The translations under genes were made by a program, and so were the position numbers. The notes below the pieces were generated by a model, which saw nothing but the letters and a program-made list of their open reading frames with translations, made no database searches and was not told where the DNA came from. Below, in pieces: positions 1 through 6,488 of a stretch of DNA of 9,375 nucleotides; within the stretch, counting starts at the first letter, position 1; each line of letters starts with the position of its first letter. Source of the stretch: Cyclobacteriaceae bacterium. GTDB taxonomy: Bacteria > Bacteroidota > Bacteroidia > Cytophagales > Cyclobacteriaceae. The stretch spans positions 1 to 9,375 of the forward strand of contig DAOVVI010000031.1 of NCBI GenBank assembly GCA_030637245.1. Direction: 5' to 3'.

Positions 1-111
1 ATCACCGGCCAGTTTTTCTACAACTGCTCCTTCTTGTACAATATCCGTATTTTGAGCCTGGTTGCATGAAAATGTTAGTATGGATGTAATTAAAATATAA
101 ATGAATTTCAT
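1..111 (-). CDS. Lipoprotein N-terminus (partial), possibly SMP-30/gluconolactonase-like
   Basis: This gene runs off the left edge; only its first 37 codons are present, opening with ATG at 111-109. The N-terminus is a lipoprotein-type signal peptide: Lys2, then a hydrophobic stretch (residues 3-14), then Ser-Cys at 15-16, followed by polar residues NQAQNTD. The lipobox (T-F-S-C) is loose, as is common in Bacteroidota. The end of the visible part, VVEKLAGD (residues 30-37), resembles the start of the first beta strand of SMP-30/gluconolactonase proteins, which often reads 'EKLA-G-F-FTEGP'. That assignment is only a guess from eight residues. It lies 235 bp downstream of the aldo/keto reductase gene on the same strand, separated by hairpins, so shared transcription is uncertain. 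I am fairly confident of the lipoprotein call and not of the enzyme family. Confidence 0.6.
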   Translation of the reverse strand, partial: MKFIYILITSILTFSCNQAQNTDIVQEGAVVEKLAGD

Positions 112-150
112 TGGTATAGGTTTTTTATAATAATAGAAATTTCCTCGCCT

Positions 151-295
151 TGGTTCGTGTCTGCACGAACTATAAATCTTTAATGAATGAAAAACTATTT
201 ATTCCCATTTCATATAATTTGGCCGTTGAGTATTCATACTCACACAGACCGTTTGCCAACTGCCAATGTTCTCAGGTTCCTGAGGACACGAACCA
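151..295. repeat. Inverted-repeat block A between two minus-strand genes
   Basis: The outer arms are TGGTTCGTGTC (151-161) and GACACGAACCA (285-295), an exact 11-bp inverted repeat. Inside are two small hairpins. One is GTTCGTG-TCTG-CACGAAC (153-170), overlapping the left arm; the other is CTCAGG-TT-CCTGAG (271-284). The word CACAGACCG (243-251) and the string TGAGGACACRAACCA (281-295) recur in the cluster near 1700-1745, so this is probably one copy of a dispersed intergenic family. None of the stems is followed by a clear T-run, so a classical terminator is not supported. Confidence 0.7.
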
Positions 296-346
296 GGGAG
301 GAGAGGATGACCCTTCAATCTCCTATCAATCTCCCATAAATCTTTA

Positions 347-1273
347 TTAAGATCTATTGATAGTTTTTAGTGCATTTTCAACTCTTTCTGCATAGTTATC
401 AATTTGCCATTTTTCTTCAAATCCGACAATCATCAAATCAACTGCCCCGGATTCGAGCACATATTTCAATGACTGTTCAATTTTTTCAGGATCATTATTG
501 AATTTTCCACCTCCAATAAGTTTCATGGCAATGACGCCTTTTTTTGCATCATGGATTTTCTTTACTACCGAGATGACATTTTGAGGATCTTTGTCGTCCA
601 TTACAGCTCCAAATGCATTAACCCGTGTATGCACAATATCGACCCATGGACTTGTGATACAGGCATTTAGTGCATCAAGAGAATGTATTGAAACTCCATG
701 AGATTTGATGATACCTTTGTCTTTCAGATTTTGTAGTATGTCCATCTGCTTTTTCTGTTGATCAGTCCAACTCTGGTCAACCATGCAGTGAATTTGCATG
801 ATATCGATGTGATCTGTGTTGAGTTCTTTTCTGAATCGATCAACAACAACATCAGCATCAGGACGCTCAGGTTCAGGAATGCCGCCGGGTCTCACCCATA
901 TTTTTGATACAAGGATATAATCTTCTCTTGGTTTGGATTTAAGCGCTTCTGCTATAAATGGATGAGTTCCATACAAATCTGCTCCGTCAAACATTCGGAT
1001 ACCGCGATCATAGGCATGTTGAATTAAAGCTATACCTTTTTCCCTTCCTGCCCTGGTCATATTACATTCCCTGTTGCCGCCATGGACACCTGTTCCCATT
1101 CCGATCATTGAGGTCTTTATCCCTGATTTTCCCAGAGTAATTGTCTGAAATGGATCAGTAGAATATGTTGATAATCCGGCGGCTGTTTCAGCAGCGCCAG
1201 CTAATAAAATGCCTCCTGTCCCAACGGAAATTTTGGAAATAAATTTTCTACGGCTTACTCGATCTTCCTTCAT
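347..1273 (-). CDS. Tat-exported aldo/keto reductase
   Basis: The 308-residue protein is an NAD(P)H-type aldo/keto reductase of (beta/alpha)8 fold, expected to reduce or oxidise a carbonyl or sugar substrate; the substrate is unknown. The N-terminus has a good twin-arginine signal, SRRKFISK (Arg8, Arg9), followed by a Gly/Ala/Leu-rich stretch (residues 15-34), so it should cross the inner membrane folded. The AKR tetrad is complete: Asp96 and Tyr101 in FDGADLYG, Lys124 in VSKIW, and His162 in IMQIHC. Lys251 in AMKLIGGGKF lies where a cofactor-binding loop is expected. There is no C-terminal 4Fe-4S cysteine cluster, unlike some related Tat-tagged reductases. The ATG at 1273 is the start that preserves the Tat motif; no Shine-Dalgarno sequence is visible. 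The next gene downstream on the same strand is the lipoprotein at 1-111. Confidence 0.9.
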   Translation of the reverse strand: MKEDRVSRRKFISKISVGTGGILLAGAAETAAGLSTYSTDPFQTITLGKSGIKTSMIGMGTGVHGGNRECNMTRAGREKGIALIQHAYDRGIRMFDGADLYGTHPFIAEALKSKPREDYILVSKIWVRPGGIPEPERPDADVVVDRFRKELNTDHIDIMQIHCMVDQSWTDQQKKQMDILQNLKDKGIIKSHGVSIHSLDALNACITSPWVDIVHTRVNAFGAVMDDKDPQNVISVVKKIHDAKKGVIAMKLIGGGKFNNDPEKIEQSLKYVLESGAVDLMIVGFEEKWQIDNYAERVENALKTINRS

Positions 1274-1628
1274 ATTTTGATTATTTTTTTACACTGGATA
1301 TTATATTGAATTGATGTGATCAAGTTTCAATTTATCAATCGAATTGCGTATATCCAACGGTTTTAGAAGTTTTAAATAATTGGACGGGTTGCTGGGTGCT
1401 AGGTTCTGGAAAATCACTGGTGTGTGTTTGCAATGCGTGCCAACTTTGATTGTCTAGCTATTGAGGGATTTGAAACCCAGACCCACACTATCTGGTAGAG
1501 GCCTCGCTGTCCTTAAAACAAGCAAAAGTCTCCTTTTTCCATGAAAACGTCTGAATCACACCCGCCTGCCAGACGAGGCAGGGATTTAATAGATTAGTGG
1601 ATTACATGGATTTCTTTGTTGAACATTT

Positions 1629-1820
1629 GAATAATAGAACAGTTGAATAATAGAATAATTAAACAATAGAAACGGTGGATTGCTCAAATCGCCTCGGTCT
1701 GTGTCCCACAGACCGAAAAGAATGGTTTGTGAGGACACAAACCATGGCGAAATAATAGAACAGCTGAATAATTGAACTATTGAACAATAGAACAATGGAA
1801 CAATGGAAACGGTCGATTGC
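1629..1820. repeat. Direct-repeat pair built from AT-rich short units
   Basis: Unit 1 (about 1629-1683) and unit 2 (about 1749-1820) both begin with AATAATAGAACAG(T/C)TGAATAAT and both end with GAAACGGT(G/C)GATTGC. Unit 2 is longer because the 8-bp word GAACAATR is repeated three times in tandem (1782-1805). The sequence between the units carries the two hairpins at 1695-1745. The array looks like slippage-prone or recombination-prone intergenic DNA, not a CRISPR, since units are degenerate and spacing is irregular. Confidence 0.75.
1695..1745. repeat. Paired hairpins (block B), related to block A
   Basis: Two perfect hairpins lie back to back. The first is CGGTCTGTG-TCC-CACAGACCG (1695-1715), with a 9-bp stem and 3-nt loop. 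The second is ATGGTTTGTG-AGGA-CACAAACCAT (1722-1745), with a 10-bp stem and 4-nt loop. CACAGACCG and TGRGGACACRAACCA are shared with the block at 151-295. Confidence 0.8.
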
Positions 1821-1990
1821 GCCAGGCCTGCCTGCCGGTTGGCAGGGATGGAACGGCCTGTTTGAGCCCCTGCCTCGCCGGCAGGCGGGCGAAATGGCCT
1901 TGTGCGTTGGCAGGCGAGTAGTGACAGCCTGTCCGCTGGAGGAGGGCCCGTTCGTGCGCCCAAAATATTATTTGCTATGAAATACTGAGG

Positions 1991-3031
1991 CTAAAATGAA
2001 TACCCTATAGAAGAATTTATACCCCAGTCAGATTTGGAGGCAGCGGACTCGGGAGGTTTGGTATCCAGATTGTGATAAAATGTAAACCCAATATAAAAAT
2101 CGTTGAACACTTCAAATTTAACCTTAATATCCAAATCTGTCCTGTATCGATCTTTAATCGTGAAGCTTGGGTAAAAATCGATATATGAAGTGACGTCAAC
2201 TTCAGGATCGCGATATCTAAAAACTCGATATTCCATTCTTACAAGTCCTTCGAAATTTGTACTGCCTTGAGTATCATCTGAAGAATTTTCCCTGTTTACG
2301 ATAACGCCTAGAGTTGTAATAAATCTTTGCATATTGCTTCGGAACCAATTTTTTGACAAACCAACTCCAAGGGAAGATCTGAGTCGAATACCCAATTCAG
2401 AGTTTTGCTGCATTGCAGTAAATCCAGTATAGGCTAAATTGTTTTTCATAAGGTATTTGTATGAGAGACTAATATCTTGTTTTGTAGTAGCATCCCGCTC
2501 AGGTTGTTCGGTAAAAATAGAATTGGCGCTGATGGTTGTAATGGCGTTTGCCGGTCTGTAATCAAGTCTGAAACTGCTATTCCATTGTTTTACGTCACTT
2601 CCTTTTGTATAGCTGTATCCAATATCAATGTTTCCATCTATCTTCCCCCAAAATTTGTTTTTTATAGGAGTGATTTCCACAATCCGGTTCATATCTATCT
2701 CGAGTTCCTCTTCTTCAGTGACTACTAATATTTTGTATTTTTCGTTTTCCTCTGTGATATCAAGCGAGCCATAATGCATCACTCCTCGTCCCAATCCAAT
2801 TTCAAAATATTTGTTTGATTTGATTTGGTAAATCCGATCCCACTTAATTTGGATTGTCCCCGCAGCGTCTGTCTTGAAACTTATTTTACCATAATCCATC
2901 TTTTTTATTTCACCTGTAATCCAATCATTATTGTCGAGTAGTACCCTATCAGTTTTTTGTGAAAGAACAGGGAAGGAAAAAAGTAGTGCTATAGTATAAA
3001 TTGAAAATATGAGGAGCTTTCTGGATATCAT
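1991..3031 (-). CDS. DUF481 (YdiY-like) outer-membrane beta-barrel protein
   Basis: The 346-residue protein starts with a Sec signal peptide: Arg4 and Lys5, a hydrophobic core at residues 6-20, and likely cleavage near FPVLS-Q (about residue 24). Residues 25-125 form a small beta-rich region with the pattern DRVLLDNNDWITGEIK and later IKWDRIYQI, which commonly precedes the DUF481 domain. Residues 126-346 alternate polar and hydrophobic residues with many aromatics, as in a transmembrane barrel, and the chain ends in an aromatic Phe (SSIGYSF), as outer-membrane barrels usually do. The family's biochemical role is not established; it is probably a structural or porin-like protein. The ATG at 3031 fits the signal peptide, and no Shine-Dalgarno sequence is visible. 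The upstream neighbour on the same strand is now an insertion sequence. Confidence 0.85.
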   Translation of the reverse strand: MISRKLLIFSIYTIALLFSFPVLSQKTDRVLLDNNDWITGEIKKMDYGKISFKTDAAGTIQIKWDRIYQIKSNKYFEIGLGRGVMHYGSLDITEENEKYKILVVTEEEELEIDMNRIVEITPIKNKFWGKIDGNIDIGYSYTKGSDVKQWNSSFRLDYRPANAITTISANSIFTEQPERDATTKQDISLSYKYLMKNNLAYTGFTAMQQNSELGIRLRSSLGVGLSKNWFRSNMQRFITTLGVIVNRENSSDDTQGSTNFEGLVRMEYRVFRYRDPEVDVTSYIDFYPSFTIKDRYRTDLDIKVKFEVFNDFYIGFTFYHNLDTKPPESAASKSDWGINSSIGYSF

Positions 3032-3151
3032 TCACAAAATAGATTTTTATTGATGAGAAATTATCTTTTTTTTGAATTACATAATTATTGTTTGTTTTTC
3101 AAATTTTTAGCTTACATGCTGGTTGCCAGCACCCAGTAATAAGTACCAAGC

Positions 3152-3176
3152 TGTCAATACCTAAATAACGTTGACC
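3152..3176. repeat. IS left terminal inverted repeat
   Basis: Reading inward from 3152, the sequence is TGTCAATACC followed by TAAATAACGTTGACC. Compared with the other end read inward, 20 of 25 positions agree. It lies just beyond the 3' end of orfB. Confidence 0.9.
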
Positions 3177-3180
3177 GTTT

Positions 3181-4121
3181 TTACTTTTTTTTAGCCTCAT
3201 CGCTTTTATATTCTGGAGCGATATTGGAGCCAGAGGTTTGTTGTCCACAGCCCAAAGGGCTGTTAATTCCCTTCGGTTGTGATTTTAATTCTGTCGCTGA
3301 CTTATCACCGTCGATTTGTTGTCCATTAGCAATATAGTATTTTTCAAATTCAATTGGTGATTTTCGTTGTAACTTAATATGTGGTTTTTCCAAATTGTAA
3401 AGTAACACGCTACGGTCAACCTCTTTTTGTAACTCTTTAAAGCTATTGATGTTCCTATGCCTGAGGTAGTTGTTTTTAATTACTCCGTTCAGCCTTTCAA
3501 CTTTTCCATTTTCCCAGGCATATTCACACATGCTGTATATGAGCTCCTTTTTTCCGGTAAGGTGTAAAAATTCTTTGTCATAATATTGGCCTCCTCCATC
3601 TGAATGAAATATTAATCCCTCAAGATTGACACCTTCTTTCTCCCTTTGTTTTATAGCCATCCGTAGAGCGGGTAAGGTTGTTTTTTCGGTTGTTAATCTT
3701 TTAGAAACCTGATAACCTAATATTTTTCTTGAAAAAGCATCTTCTACAAATGTAATGTAGTAGAAGGTACTATTGACTTCATAATACGTGATATCGCTCT
3801 GCCAAACTTGATTTATTTCCCTTATCTCTAAATTGATCAAATGAGTATCAAATCGAATGACACCAGAACTATCTGTTGTTCTATGCCAGTTTTTAGCACG
3901 TTTTGACATTAGGCCTTCTGCCTTACAGAAACGCTCGAATGCATCACGACCCTTATGTTGGGGTGTTAATTTATAATACATGTCTCGAACCCCCGATCCT
4001 CCCTAATCTGCCAAATTAGAAGAAGTAATTGCTCTTCCTCAGACCGAATAGCATGAAGCCTGTCCATCTTCTGATGAAATGCTTGTTTGCTTACTCCGAC
4101 ACTTCTGTACAAGGCATTCAT
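3181..4121 (-). pseudogene. IS3-family transposase orfB, interrupted by a frameshift
   Basis: OrfB supplies the DDE recombinase of the element. Its 5' part opens with ATG at 4121-4119, overlapping the orfA stop, and reads MNALYRSVGVSKQAFHQ, the helix-turn-helix-like start usual for orfB. This frame runs through REDRGFE and stops at 3968-3966. The catalytic part lies in another frame, open from 4002, with a first in-frame ATG at 3981 (MYYKLTPQHKGRD). The frames would join near a run of five G (plus-strand C at 3990-3994). In the 266-residue downstream part the triad is Asp63 (WQSDITYY), Asp128 (HSDGGGQYY) and Glu162 (KVERLNG), with Lys169 seven residues later. The tail after residue 215 is polar and holds two similar pieces beginning GQQ. 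Family members usually show an HPG-type motif before MYY, which is missing here, suggesting a small deletion. A sequencing error or recoding are alternatives. Confidence 0.8.
3990..3994 (-). other. Probable frameshift position in orfB
   Basis: The minus strand reads GATCGGGGGTTCGAGACATG here. The upstream frame gives D-R-G-F-E, and the downstream frame gives G-V-R-D-M-Y-Y. Restoring a 3n+1 base loss between GAT and the G-run would regenerate D-H-P-G-type coding. Confidence 0.6.
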
Positions 4122-4543
4122 GCTAAATCTGTATTGCTCTCTGTATTGCCAGAAGTATTGGATGGTTGTGTAGAAAACTTTTTTTTAATATCCACACCAT
4201 AGGTCTGTTCGGCCAGTTCTATCATCTTGTCCTTAAAATCTATTAAAATTTGTTTTTGCCCGATGATACGTTCCATCTCGGCGACCTTCTTCTTCAAGGA
4301 TAATAACTGCCTGGTATCACTATCTGTTTCTACAATAAGACGCTCCTTTTTATCTTTCATGCTACCAAATTTAGCAAGCCACCGGTAAACATTTACTTTG
4401 TTTACTTCATATTGATTGCACAGTTCAGAAACTTTTTTCTTACCAGATTCCAGTTCTCGCACCTTTTGAATTTTGAAACTGTCGCTAAATCGCCTTCTTC
4501 TTCTTTCCGAAGTACTTAGTTTAAATTTTTCTCTTCTTGCCAT
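4118..4543 (-). CDS. IS3-family transposase orfA
   Basis: The 141-residue protein is the DNA-binding partner of the IS3 transposase. After a very basic start (RRRRRFSDSF, residues 14-23), residues 20-60 form a helix-turn-helix of the HTH_Tnp_1 type (KVSELCNQYEVNKVNVYRW). A coiled-coil or leucine-zipper region with spaced hydrophobics follows (about residues 78-113, LLSLKKKVAEMERIIGQKQ). Near the C-terminus, DIKKKF is encoded by ATT AAA AAA AAG, a canonical slip site for making OrfAB. The ordinary stop is TGA at 4120-4118, overlapping the orfB ATG. The ATG at 4543 follows a 6-bp hairpin by a few bases. The gene appears intact and of normal length. Confidence 0.9.
   Translation of the reverse strand: MARREKFKLSTSERRRRRFSDSFKIQKVRELESGKKKVSELCNQYEVNKVNVYRWLAKFGSMKDKKERLIVETDSDTRQLLSLKKKVAEMERIIGQKQILIDFKDKMIELAEQTYGVDIKKKFSTQPSNTSGNTESNTDLA
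4178..4186 (-). promoter_or_regulatory. Programmed -1 frameshift (slippery) site of the IS
   Basis: The minus strand reads A AAA AAA AAG, with orfA codons AAA AAA AAG in phase, so it contains the A_AAA_AAG heptamer used for -1 frameshifting in many IS3-family elements. After a slip the -1 frame stays open (V-F-Y-T-T-I-Q-Y-F-W and onward) straight into the orfB start M-N-A-L-Y-R, giving a continuous OrfAB junction. No strong downstream stimulatory stem was seen by eye. Confidence 0.75.
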
Positions 4544-4547
4544 TTTA

Positions 4548-4572
4548 CCACTTTTTTTGCTTTTTTAAGTGG
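4548..4572 (-). promoter_or_regulatory. Hairpin in the orfA leader
   Basis: CCACTT (4548-4553) pairs with AAGTGG (4567-4572) around a 13-nt A/T-rich loop, ending four bases from the orfA ATG on the minus strand. Structures here in other IS elements reduce translation from transcripts entering from outside; a similar role is inferred only. The hairpin touches the inner end of the right inverted repeat. Confidence 0.4.
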
Positions 4573-4595
4573 TCAACTTATTTCAGGCATTGACA
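4571..4595. repeat. IS right terminal inverted repeat
   Basis: Read inward on the minus strand from 4595, the sequence is TGTCAATGCC followed by TGAAATAAGTTGACC, matching the left end at 20 of 25 positions. It lies upstream of orfA. Confidence 0.9.
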
Positions 4596-4664
4596 TATAT
4601 CACCGTTTTACATGAAACCCTTATTATCACTTTCGATGAAGTATTACAATCTTTTTGTTCAAAT

Positions 4665-5702
4665 CTATTGGACGAACTCATCCGGCCAACCATTATTATT
4701 TACATATGTCGCTAAATTTTTTGGCCTGTATTTAACGTCTTGGTCCCAACGCAATTTTACCGATTCATGTATTAATACCTGGTCCTTTCCATGTTCAATC
4801 GGTCGATAGTGTATTTTTTTAACCCTGAAAAAACTTCTTCTGGATTTGTGAAGGGTTGCTAAAGGATTTTGAATGATGCTTTTTTCTAAATGTTTCTCAG
4901 TGGTAAGACCGGTTTTCTCAGCCTCTTTGATCAGCCAGGCTAACGTATTATCCGATAGTCGTGAACCATTTTCATCCGGTTTATAACTGCCACCAATGTC
5001 ACTATGTGCCCCGGCAAACCATACTTGTTGTACATCCATGTTTTCTTTTGGGGTCCATATGGTAGGCTCAAAGTCAATTCGATGTTCATCTATTGCCAAA
5101 GCATGTCTGGCAATACGAATATTTTTACCAATTTTCGTATCGTAAAATTCATCTTTATCTTCAAATAGCCCAAGAAATGAAATTGGAATACCCATTGCAC
5201 CAACAGTATCCCATACGCCCACAAACTTTATTTCTCGTGAATCATGTGAATGTTGATCTCTAAATTTTAGTGATTCTTTGCCTTCAGGAGCGTAAGCAGG
5301 TCCGCTTCTTTTATAGTGATTAAATGCTTTTTGTATTAAAGCAGCATCAGGCCTTTTAATAATTCCGCAGTTATTTATCAAGCCACACAGACATCTTATA
5401 GTGTATGCTCCTCTACTGAAACCAAATAGATATAACTCATCCCCGGGTGAGTAATTCTGGACAATGTACCGATAGTCGTCCATTATATTTTTATGTAATC
5501 CCTTTCCTGTTGCACCACCAATTACAGGATCGTAGTAGGAACCGACACCCCAATCATAAAAAACTTGTTGAGGAAGTTTATCCGCTGCAACGGGTTTAAT
5601 AGAACGCGCTAAACGAAGGACATTCGTAGGGAAATCCTTCTTTAAATTTTTTTCTGGCCGACTCCATGTACCATCAGCACAAATTACAATTCTCTTTTTC
5701 AT
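4665..5702 (-). CDS. DUF2235 (Tle1-like) alpha/beta hydrolase
   Basis: The 345-residue protein belongs to the DUF2235 family, which includes the catalytic domain of Tle1 type VI secretion phospholipases as well as many stand-alone hydrolases. The N-terminus has the family opening CADGTW (residues 8-13). The nucleophile elbow is FGFSRGAY with Ser96, the likely acid is Asp165 in GVWDTVGAMG, and the likely base is His233 in FAGAHSDIGGSY. The block RHALAIDEHR followed by FEPTIW (about 199-216) is also typical. There is no signal peptide or membrane segment, so it should be cytoplasmic unless secreted by another route. No VgrG, Hcp, PAAR or immunity gene is in the window, so an effector role is unsupported. 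Length is normal for a stand-alone member. The substrate, perhaps a lipid ester, is unknown. The IS ends 69 bp past its stop. Confidence 0.85.
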   Translation of the reverse strand: MKKRIVICADGTWSRPEKNLKKDFPTNVLRLARSIKPVAADKLPQQVFYDWGVGSYYDPVIGGATGKGLHKNIMDDYRYIVQNYSPGDELYLFGFSRGAYTIRCLCGLINNCGIIKRPDAALIQKAFNHYKRSGPAYAPEGKESLKFRDQHSHDSREIKFVGVWDTVGAMGIPISFLGLFEDKDEFYDTKIGKNIRIARHALAIDEHRIDFEPTIWTPKENMDVQQVWFAGAHSDIGGSYKPDENGSRLSDNTLAWLIKEAEKTGLTTEKHLEKSIIQNPLATLHKSRRSFFRVKKIHYRPIEHGKDQVLIHESVKLRWDQDVKYRPKNLATYVNNNGWPDEFVQ

Positions 5703-6488
5703 AAGTTTTCTTCTTTACAAATTATGTTCTATAACCCAATATTAAGTAAACTTATTTTCCACGACAAATATCAGCGCTATAGCTATTTCCTGATGAAGTA
5801 AATGCGTTTCTTATTCGTAAAACACAAATATCATCTGTATCGTTCTTATTGATTTGCCTTTCTAATTTGGTATTAGAGCCACCTTTGAATCAAATCCGTT
5901 TTCCTATTTTGGAGATAGATGGGATTAAATATTATCTTCCGCATCAATACGTTTTGTTTACTTGCCCAATTTCTCCAACAGTTGTTGCAAATGAGTGCTA
6001 TTGTGTGGGGGTAAATCTCCCTTATAACAAATATTGACAATAACATTTAATTTTCGTACATTTCAACTTATACATGACTTTAAATTACGAGACTGGAAAG
6101 GAAAATTTTAGTTGTGATATAAAGAAGCCTGTCTGTATAAGCCAAAAAAGTATAGAGGATAATAAATCTTCTTTATAATGAAATGTTTTCGTGTAATCAT
6201 TTGGGAATTATAGCTCGATGTGAAGATGGAAATTATTCGGATAAAAAGTACTGAGCCGGTTCATAAAAAAAATCCTGCTGGGATCAATAACAAGTTTCTC
6301 AGGATTTTCTATCATGATATAAAACAGCCCTCTATTTATTCTCAAATTAATAATGCGCTGATAAATACGAAGATAATGTACCTAACAGTTTTCAGTACTG
6401 GCTGATCCTATTGAGCATCATCCAGTATAAATCCATCACAAAAAAAAATTCATATAATCATTCAATCCACTAAACCGTTTTTAGGAAA
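5703..6488. other. Long divergent intergenic region, no supportable gene
   Basis: This 786-bp spacer separates the divergently read DUF2235 and M19-like genes and should hold the promoters for both. I could not fix either promoter: no exact Bacteroidota-type -7 (TAnnTTTG) with a matching -33 box was found. Open frames at 5849-6037 and 6220-6405 (plus) are short, lack start signals and resemble nothing known. On the minus strand, the stretch from about 5876 to 5756 reads as a plausible protein end (FKGGSNTKLERQ to SADICRGK, then stop), but it is preceded by stops and could be a decayed 3' end or chance. A 9-bp inverted repeat, AAAATCCTG (6269-6277) with CAGGATTTT (6300-6308), is present. Confidence 0.6.

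Larger units (their letters stand above)
1565..1885. repeat. Three CCTGCC/GGCAGG hairpins (REP-like)
   Basis: The same 6-bp stem, CCTGCC paired with GGCAGG, occurs three times within about 320 bp: 1565-1570 with 1577-1582, 1831-1836 with 1841-1846, and 1869-1874 with 1880-1885. Loops are 4-6 nt. A half-site, TTGGCAGGCGAG, follows near 1908-1919. The stems are GC-rich in an AT-rich setting, which fits a dispersed palindromic element (REP-like). Nothing in the window mobilises it. Confidence 0.7.
1274..1990. other. Repeat-rich intergenic region without a gene
   Basis: This 717-bp spacer lies between two minus-strand genes. Positions 1274-1555 show nothing recognisable apart from the short word TTGCTGGGTGCTAG (1389-1402), which recurs inverted near 3126-3139. 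Positions 1560-1890 are packed with GC-rich hairpins and AT-rich tandem units, listed separately. Two open frames (1586-1963 minus, 1780-1980 plus) run through these repeats, but their translations simply mirror the repeats and look like no protein. Local base composition swings from almost pure A/T repeats to GC-rich palindromes. Confidence 0.75.
3152..4595 (-). mobile_element. IS3-family insertion sequence, 1444 bp, genes on minus strand
   Basis: Both ends are visible. The outer inverted repeats begin TGTCAAT and flank an orfA (HTH and leucine zipper) and an orfB (DDE integrase core), the classic IS3-family layout. OrfA and orfB overlap by an ATGA junction in the -1 relation, and an A8G slippery site sits near the end of orfA. 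The 3-4 bases outside the ends (AGC on the left, TAT on the right) do not match, so no target duplication is seen. OrfB has an additional frameshift, so this copy may be unable to transpose by itself. Confidence 0.9.

Noticed and set aside
1465..1478. GGGATTTGAAACCC, tRNA T-arm-like when read on the minus strand
   Set aside because: The stem and loop lengths do not fit a T-arm, and no anticodon arm, D-arm or acceptor stem surrounds it.
1749..1820. Short repeated units considered as a CRISPR array
   Set aside because: Units are 8 bp to about 60 bp, degenerate and irregularly spaced, without unique spacers or cas genes.
1586..1963. 125-codon open frame on the minus strand, and an overlapping 66-codon frame on plus (1780-1980)
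   Set aside because: Both run through the repeat cluster; the translated sequence is repetitive in step with the DNA repeats and resembles no protein.
4665..5702. DUF2235 protein considered as a type VI secretion effector with immunity gene
   Set aside because: No VgrG, Hcp, PAAR, adaptor or immunity-like gene is in the window, and many DUF2235 proteins are unrelated to secretion.
5703..5760. TAATTTG-like box upstream of the DUF2235 gene as a Bacteroidota -7 promoter element
   Set aside because: It is one base short of TAnnTTTG and has no suitable -33 box, so it is too weak to annotate.
5849..6037. 62-codon plus-strand open frame
   Set aside because: No start signal, no recognisable domain, and a length expected by chance in AT-rich DNA; the opposite strand looks slightly more protein-like.
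6220..6405. 61-codon plus-strand open frame upstream of the M19-like gene
   Set aside because: No ribosome-binding site, no family resemblance, and an inverted repeat runs through it.
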